Shown piece after piece: positions 57,671 to 64,000 of a stretch of DNA of 64,000 nt. The stretch is taken from contig NC_083610.1 of the NCBI RefSeq assembly GCF_029168945.1, positions 76,623,580 to 76,687,579 on the forward strand, read 5' to 3'. The stretch is from Cannabis sativa (taxonomy: Eukaryota; Streptophyta; Magnoliopsida; Rosales; Cannabaceae). The translations under genes were made by a program, and so were the position numbers. The first letter of the stretch is position 1, and every line of letters starts with the position of its first letter. The notes below the pieces were generated by a model, which was not told the DNA's origin, did no database searches, and was given only the letters and a program-made list of their open reading frames with translations.

Positions 57671-58903
57671 TGTTAATTCTATTTTTGGCATATTTAATTG
57701 ACAAAAATATTTTATTAATTATTGTATATTTCGGCTGGTATATTTTAATATGGTTTCCTTATTTTGTGTATTCAAACTTGAAAGGAAAGTTTTCTAGCTT
57801 TCCTATTTATGGAAATTGTGGTAAAAATGGTAAGTTTGGTTACACAATTAATTTCTTATCTAACCAGCTGTATTTTCTGATCTTGTGTGAGTTTTCCATT
57901 TTCTTAGATCAGATTTCTTGAAGAGAAAACTGGAGCTGAACTTTCCTTTTCTATAAAAGGAAAGTTGTACTTACTGCCCACGATTCTGTAGGTACAGAAA
58001 CAAAAATTCCTAGACTGATTGAAGAATTATTTTAGGGAAGTTTCTAGTGGGCTGGGGTCTGGTTCAGACCGTGTGTAAGCTGTCAATAAGGTGTATATTG
58101 ATTATAAATACACCTTATAGCAACTAGGTTTAGTATCTCTTTCAAACACTTAGAATTGTATTCATATCTTAAGGAAAGAGTGTCTTTGTTTTGTAGAGAA
58201 GAGATGTTCGACTCTTACTCTGTTTATTTGTAGTTGTATTGTCTTGAGTCTGTATTCAAGCCTACATCAAAGAAGAACATCAGTGCAACCTTCAGGAGAA
58301 GGTGTTTACAAGCTTTCGGGAGATTTCTTTTGAAGTCTTGTATCGGGAGGATACAAGCACACAACCTTCAGGAGAATGTATTTAAAAGCTTTCGGGAGAT
58401 TGCTTTTGAAGTCTTGCATCGGGAGGATACAAGCACACAACCTTCGGGAGAAGGTTGTACATGCTTTCGGGAGATTGCCTTTAAGTCTTGAATCGGGAGG
58501 ATTCAATCACTCTTCAAGGTGATCGAAGGGATTTTGAGCTCTTGGAGTTTTATCAAGATTCGGTTAGTAGGTGGAATGCATCAAGCTTGCGACATACAAT
58601 AAGAGGGAGTCTATTTATGCATAAGTCAATTACTTTGTATTTTTGATACCGATCTAATGAATCTTATCTCTAGGCGTGACCCCGTGGACTAGTAACAATC
58701 TGAAAGGATTATTGAAACCACGTACAAAAACCTTTTGTGTTTTTACTTTTATGCACTGTTTGTTTTTCTGGGTTCTTTTGGAGTTACAGAGTTGTATTCT
58801 GTAACTACAGAAAAACTGTTTTCAGTACCAGTTTCATTATTCCGCATTTAATTAATCACTTAATTAAATAATTAAACTGGGAATATCAAAATACGGAATT
58901 TCA
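57671..58903 (+). repeat. 5' LTR of the SIRE-like element
   Basis: About 1233 bases. It contains three tandem 76-base units (58286-58510) built from CAACCTTC(A/G)GGAGAA, GCTTTCGGGAGATT and CTTG(T/C/A)ATCGGGAGGAT, and a TATAAAAGGAAAG block at 57951. Confidence 0.8.
58286..58510 (+). repeat. Three tandem 76-base units in the LTR
   Basis: Unit starts at 58286, 58362 and 58438, each beginning CAACCTTC(A/G)GGAGAA; the third is slightly degraded at its end. Confidence 0.85.
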
Positions 58904-58976
58904 ATTTGTATCAGAGCAGGTCACTAAATTCTTAGTGAGATCTCAAATTTATTCCGTTTAATTTGTTTTGTGTGAG

Positions 58977-59635
58977 ATGTCTTTGTTTGCAGAAGGAAGC
59001 TCTATCTCTCGACCACCTTTGTTGAATGAATCGAACTATCCTTATTGGAAGGTCAAGATAAGAGCATTATCAAATCACAAGATGAGAAGGCTTGGAGAGC
59101 TATACTTACAGGCTTGACACAACTTACTGAAAGTGATGATAAAGGTAATACTAAGGTAAAACCTAAACTCAATTGGACTATCGAAGATGAAAAACTGTCT
59201 CGTTAGAATAATAAGGCTTTACATGCTATTTTTGATAATGTTGGTGAATGCTTTATTAAATTAATTTCATCTTGTGAATTTGCAAAGGAGGCGTGGGAAA
59301 TCCTTCAGATTCAGTTTGAAGGTACCGCTGATGTAAAAAGATCACGTTTTACCATGTTGAAAACTAGATTTGATGAATTGAGAATGTTAGAAACTGAAAT
59401 TTTGTCTTATTTTTATGAAAGATTATCTGATATTTCTAATGAGTTTTTTGCCTTGGGAGAAAAATTAGATGAATCTGTCTTGGTTCGGAAAATTGTTCGT
59501 GTGCTTCTTGACAAGTTTGACACAAAATTGCTAGCAATGGAAGAAGCAAAAGACTTTGGCAAAATGAAAGTTGAGGAACTCATGGGTTCTTTAAGAACTT
59601 TTAAGTTAAATCAACAAAATCAAGAAAAAGAGTAA
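58977..59635 (+). pseudogene. SIRE-like gag N-terminal part
   Basis: The start ATG at 58977 gives MSLFAEGSSISRPPLLNESN, YPYWKVKI. A frameshift follows near 59070, after which the frame resumes with KSQDEKAWRAILTG and has a stop within KLSR-stop-NNKALHAIF. The rest, 59354-59635, is the UBN2-type gag body (MLKTRFDELRMLETE, FFALGEKLDESVLVRKIVRV, KLLAMEEAKDF). Two lesions therefore separate the start from the body. Function in the family is capsid assembly. Confidence 0.8.
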
Positions 59636-59639
59636 GCAA

Positions 59640-60953
59640 AGTTTCTCGAATGAGAAAAGCAAAGGTATTGCTTTCAATGCTTCTGAAAATATTGTTTCTG
59701 ATGATGAAAATGATGACGAAATGGCCTTGTTAGCAAAAAATTTCCAAAGATACATGAAATCTGTTGGAAATAAAAAGAACTTTTCAAAGAACTCAAATGG
59801 TAATATTTCAGGTAACAATCCCTCTAAACCTTTTTCATCTAACATTAAAAAAGGTATTCAATGCAAAGAGTGTGAAGGTTTTTGTCATACTCAATCCGAA
59901 TGTGCTAATACCTTAAAGAAAAATAAAAAGGGATTAAATGTTACTTGGAGTGATGATTCTGAAAGTAGTGAAGATGAAAAAGAAAAGGCTACTCTAACAA
60001 GTGCTTTGTCAAGAAATTTACAAGAAAAAGGAAAAACCATTTGTATGAATAATATCTTGATCAATGACAACAAGGAAGAAGCTAGATCCGAATCAGATGA
60101 GTTAGAAATTGATGAGAACTCTATGGCTGAATCTTACAAGGTAATGTTTGGTAAGTGGTTGGAAATATGTGCTGAAAATCGTTCCCTCGTTAAAGATAAT
60201 AAAGTCTTGTGTAACAACATTAATGAGTTGGAAGATAAAATCAAATGTTGTGAAACTGAACTGTCTTCAAAAGAGTCTAAAATTATTTCTTTAACTAAGG
60301 AACTTGAAAACATTAAAAAGAATGTTAAAATGCTAAATCCAGGTTCCACCATTTTTGAAAAAATTCAAAAAACTGGCCAAACTAATCATGCTGGTCTGAG
60401 TTATGTTTCTAATCAATTTGATTTCAATACCACTTTTGTTAAATCTAATAGTTTTGTTTCTGGAAGAACTGTTTCTACCTCACAGGATTCTGTCTCTACA
60501 GCAAAACATTCTGCTGTTACAGAAAAGAAGCACCACGGTAAGTTTGACAATTCCAAAGGGAATGGAAGACGTTTCATCCCTATTTGTCATTTTTGTGGGA
60601 TAAAAGGTCACATTCGACCTAAGTGTATAACTATGCAGAACATGTTTAAATCTAATTATCTTGGAAATAAATATGTTTTACAAAAATAAAAATGGGTTGT
60701 CAAAAATAAATGCTTGGTAGGTTCTTCTTGTTTTAAAACTATTGATACTAAAATGTGGTACTTTGATAGTGGTTGTTCCAGACACATGACAGGTAAAAAA
60801 GAATATCTTGTGAGCATTAGACCAATGCAGTGTGAAGAAGTTACATTTGGTAACGGTCTTGTTGGAAAAGTCATAGGGATAGAAACTCTCAAGTTTGATG
60901 GGCTTCCTAGACTAAAGAATGTTATGATGGAAAAGTCATAGGATAAAAATTAA
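59640..60953 (+). pseudogene. SIRE-like gag C-terminal part with two zinc knuckles, and protease start
   Basis: 59721-60689 continues gag after a second frameshift near 59635. It has a knuckle CKECEGFCHTQSEC at about 59862, a charged coiled-coil-like region (60130-60330), and a second knuckle CHFCGIKGHIRPKC at about 60586. The next frame, 60714-60941, gives the aspartic protease start WYFDSGCSRHMTG. The DSG triad is intact. The frame stops at 60939-60941 and family sequence ends about there. RT and integrase are missing, so the element cannot move by itself. Confidence 0.82.
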
Positions 60954-60955
60954 TC

Positions 60956-62212
60956 ATTTTAAGAAATAGTTAATTATAGTTTATTTAATGTTCTTAAAAA
61001 AAATTTACATATTAGTAACTTGTTATTATAGGTCAACAAAAATATAATCATATAATAAAAATGTAATTATTGAATATATATATATAATATATATATTTAA
61101 GAAGATAACTTATCCAAAAAAAACGGAAAATGTCTTTCTTGAATGAGTTTGCTATTGTTTTATAATTATTTGATAACCGAAGGTGTATTAGAAGGGAAAT
61201 TTCATAGTAATTACATTATTAGTTAAAGAAGAGTGTCACAAATTAATTAATAAGCAAAATTCGATAATTTATTTGACTCGGGATTTATTAGCACAACCAG
61301 AACCACATGTTTCTTGTTGTCTTTAACTCTCCAAATCCAATTATGTGTTTTTTTTTCTTCCCAAACTAATTTTTAGCTGATCAAAGACTTCATAATATTT
61401 GGCCTTTCATCTCCAAATAGTTGACTTTTTAAAGTGAGCTCAAAGTATCACCTTCCTCAAACTCAAACACGCAACCTAATAGCAATACATAATAGCTTAT
61501 AAACTAGTATAGTGAAGGAACAAGAACTATTTACTACGAACACATGAAACCATGATGTCACATTTAAAATAATTAATGGATGAAATACATCAAAACTGAA
61601 AAGTTGAGAATTAAATTATCGTGACTTCTTCAACAGATTAAAAAAGTCATTTAGCGTTACTTAAAAATTGACTACAAAAACATTTATTGTATATCACCAA
61701 TTTTAGCGTCAGTTATGTTCAACTGATAGTACCACTTCATTGACGCTAAAAGAGAAGGTCAATAGTTAACGTAATGCACTAAACAAGGTCAAACAAACCA
61801 AATTGTTTTCAAAAAATAATTTTTTGTTTTTAAAAACAGAAAACAATTTTTTAGTTATAATGCTAAACATGCACTAAGCATTGCTTAACTTTTAATTTCG
61901 AGTATTAGTGACGCTGAAAGACATATTTTGGTGTTTCTTTTCTCCTTTAATATAAGCAATACAATAAACTACAATAGAGTTTAAAGAATTGAAAATCATC
62001 ACAAGAGCCTGTTAACCAAATATTAGTATTTGCTTGGATGCCCACTTTCCAACCAAAAATATTTCTAACTCAACGGTTAGTGAACATGTTCTTGGGGGTA
62101 TAATTGAACCTAAGACACTGACTTTATAATTAAGGACGAACCTATATGGATAATGACTAATGAGTATGGACAATTGTCTCGCCTCATTTTTTTTAAGAGA
62201 GAAATATAATCT
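60956..62212. other. AT-rich spacer
   Basis: No gene recognised. 61701-61711 and 61741-61751 form a perfect 11-base inverted pair (TTTTAGCGTCA / TGACGCTAAAA) 29 bases apart. A third AGTGACGCTGAAA lies at 61907-61919. No transposon ends could be confirmed. Confidence 0.4.
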
Positions 62213-62464
62213 TGTTATAAAATAATATAAAATAATATAAAGTAGATGAGAAGAAAGAAGAAGAAGATGAAGAGAGAAAGAGAAAGTGAATGAGAATTTC
62301 TGAGTTGTTTATTCCAATGGGGTGAACCCCTATTTATACAAATACAAGAGTGAGATATTAAGAAACTAAGAAAAAGGGAAACTAAGGAAAAGAGGAATGT
62401 TATTACAATTCATGGTAATAAATAAAAGATTTGGACATCCACATAATTATTAATATTTATAACA
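62213..62464 (-). repeat. 3' LTR of the minus-strand copy
   Basis: It starts (minus strand) TGTTATAAATATTAATAATT and ends TATAACA, like 14759-14984, with small insertions. Confidence 0.85.
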
Positions 62465-62539
62465 CTCCCCCTTGGATGTCCATAATAGCTGCCTTATTAA
62501 AAATCTTGCTGAAAACTTGGTCAAAGGAAAAAGAGTATA

Positions 62540-62844
62540 GTGTAAACTAACTCCCTCCCCCTCATTTAGCCATTTGTGGAGATCTTCTAATCGACGAATT
62601 TCGATCTTGTCTGCCGTCTTCTCAAATGTTGATGTTGGTAATAACTTTGTGAATAAGTTTGTGAGATTGACACTTGATTGAATATATTGAACACCAATAT
62701 GCATTTTCTTGAAGCGTATAAAGAAGAATTTCGTGAAATGTGTTCTAACTCTATCTCCTTCAATGTACCTCCTTTTAGTTGAACGATGCAAGCAGTATTA
62801 TCCATAGAGAATTGCTTGGGTTGATACTTCTTTATTGAGTGCAA
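62540..62844 (-). pseudogene. Copia RNase H fragment of the minus-strand copy
   Basis: HSIKKYQPKQFSMDNTACIV is in one frame (62844 downward). THFTKFFFIRFKKMHIGVQ and QSSVNLTNLFTKLLPTSTFE are in another frame (62791 downward). A frameshift near 62765-62785 splits the fragment that is continuous at 14384-14701. Confidence 0.8.
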
Positions 62845-64000
62845 TCCATATGTTTCCCGAATATGCTATGCCAATGATCTCACTCACACACATTCTCTAC
62901 TTGCTTCATAAAATGCAAGTATGTTAACATGATTTATAGTTGTCTCGTTAAAAACCTTGCCAGAAAAACCCAGTGGGACAAAATCTGAGCTAGGGAAAAG
63001 AGTACAATATATATTTCATATTCATAATTATTTGCAAGTTGCCTCGTTAAAAACCTTGCCAGGAAAACCCAGTGGGACAAAACCTGAACTAAGGGAAAAA
63101 GAGTGCAACATAAATATGTCTCCCCCTCATGCACATATGATCCATAATTCTTTTGGTGATAATAGATCTCATAAGATTATTGTTATCACTTTTAAAATAT
63201 CACCATATACAATCTTTGATCATATATTTTCTATAACTCTTCCAGAGTATGTATAGATTTCTAAATTATAGATGAGGGGTTCGTGGAACATTAGTCTTTA
63301 TCCAACTAATTGTATCATTCATGTGTGTATACAACTTTGTTCATACTAAAATTTAAAATTTCAAGTAGATATGAACATAACACATTAATGGTACTACAAT
63401 TTTCATTTGTGACAATGATGGTACTCCAAGACCATATATTTGTTCCATCTTGTTGTATGATCTTAATTTCCATATCAAATGATCATATATCTATAATTCT
63501 TGATACATATGAAGTACTTCAGGACTTCAATACTAATGAACAAACTTTATACATTAATATTTTTCGAAATACAAAAGAAATAAAAGTTTGTTCTTCAATT
63601 AATCAAAAACTCTTCAAGAGTCTATCACAACGTATAATTTACGTATTTATATTGCATAGACAACCATAGGTATTTTTCAAATAATAATTTACTTACATGT
63701 CTTTATTTCATACAAAGATCTTTGTCATATAGTGCGCGCGACTTTGAATTTATATCACTTAAGACATGTATTAAATTCTTCTAGAATTTTTAGATAAGGC
63801 TTATTTCAAATTCTCACTATATTAGGAGCTCTAAATGAATAACCTTTTGTTGCAACATTTATGTGACGCTTATAAATCCTCATAAAATATATTCCAGGCT
63901 ATAATCAAATCATGATTATATTTTCTCAATATTTAAGCCTTACTTCAATCAATCTCATGTCTATGCAAACTTTGTACAGCAATTCATTATGTACAAATAT

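Larger units (their letters stand above)
57671..60955 (+). mobile_element. Truncated SIRE-like Copia element
   Basis: LTR (57671-58903) with TGTTAATTC start, then the primer-site-like TTTGTATCAGAGC at 58905-58917, gag with two CCHC knuckles, and the protease motif. The element stops at about 60955, before integrase, RT, RNase H and the 3' LTR. It inserted in the LTR of the 50031-57670 element. A second LTR of the family is at 1-361 in opposite orientation. Confidence 0.85.
62213..64000 (-). mobile_element. Second copy of the 11507-14984 element, running out of the window
   Basis: The 3' LTR is 62213-62464 in minus orientation, with the polypurine tract CCAAGGGGGAG reading leftward into it. 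The rest matches the reverse complement of about 13220-14758 through to the window end, for example the shared GTGCGCGCGACTTT block and the ATGTCTATGCAAACTTTG block. It is diverged from the first copy by scattered changes and small indels. The 5' LTR lies outside the window. Confidence 0.85.

Noticed and set aside
58306..58506. Repetitive open frame on the minus strand with three similar blocks
   Set aside because: It is produced by the three 76-base tandem units in the SIRE-like LTR.
58286..58510. CRISPR-like direct repeats
   Set aside because: The units are contiguous 76-base tandem repeats without spacers, in an LTR of a plant retroelement.
62957..63256. 99-aa open frame containing a duplicated SLKTLPGKPSGTKPEL-like peptide
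   Set aside because: It is on the strand opposite to the element, and the duplicated peptide results from the tandem GAGGCA block before the LTR.

Overview
This is nuclear DNA of a flowering plant, most likely a eudicot. It has spliced genes with GT-AG introns, several plant retrotransposon families, Helitron, Mutator-like and Emigrant-type DNA transposons, and a block of organelle DNA carrying plastid psb genes. I could not fix the species from sequence alone. Most of the window is nested transposable elements. Only two host genes look intact: an SR splicing factor of the SC35 type (22552-24362, +, eight coding exons, 266 aa) and an LRR receptor kinase of the MIK2-like group (45464-48485, +, two exons, 976 aa).

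Layout, left side. 1-361 is the end of a SIRE-like Copia LTR on the minus strand, followed by a broken hAT/BED-finger transposase (364-956) and an Emigrant-like terminal piece. 1729-7685 is bounded by imperfect inverted repeats and holds exon pieces of at least four unrelated host genes (a RING protein, an NPF/PTR transporter, the C-terminus of VARICOSE/EDC4, plastid-type enolase ENO1) plus a LINE tail, as in a Pack-MULE. 7697-11126 is bounded by Emigrant/Lemi-type ends with TA target sites and contains a lone LTR and about 2.3 kb of organelle DNA with psbJ-psbL-psbF-psbE. 11507-14984 is a non-autonomous Copia-like element with 5-bp TSD. 15601-21461 is a near full-length LINE on the minus strand, inactivated by point lesions.

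Middle. After the SC35 gene come a fold-back MITE (26025-26525) and a 4.7-kb Helitron (26744-31459). The Helitron has a TC 5' end, a perfect 9-bp 3' hairpin and a CTAG end. It carries a decayed RPA-like segment and captured pieces of an omega-3 fatty acid desaturase and a cysteine-rich receptor kinase. Next are a MITE with a second MITE inserted in it (9-bp TSD), an extremely AT-rich element, and an internally deleted Copia element (34498-39940, TSD TTAAC) whose leader contains an array of ACGT-centred palindromes. Several LTR fragments separate it from the receptor kinase.

Right side. A 5'-truncated LINE abuts a large minus-strand LTR element (50031-57670). That element was later interrupted by a very young non-autonomous Athila-like element (51192-56224), whose 1.3-kb LTRs differ at about three positions, and by a truncated SIRE-like Copia element (57671-60955). 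The window ends inside a minus-strand second copy of the 11507-14984 family. The host genes do not form a functional cluster. What links the region is the repeated capture, nesting and decay of mobile DNA around two surviving genes.
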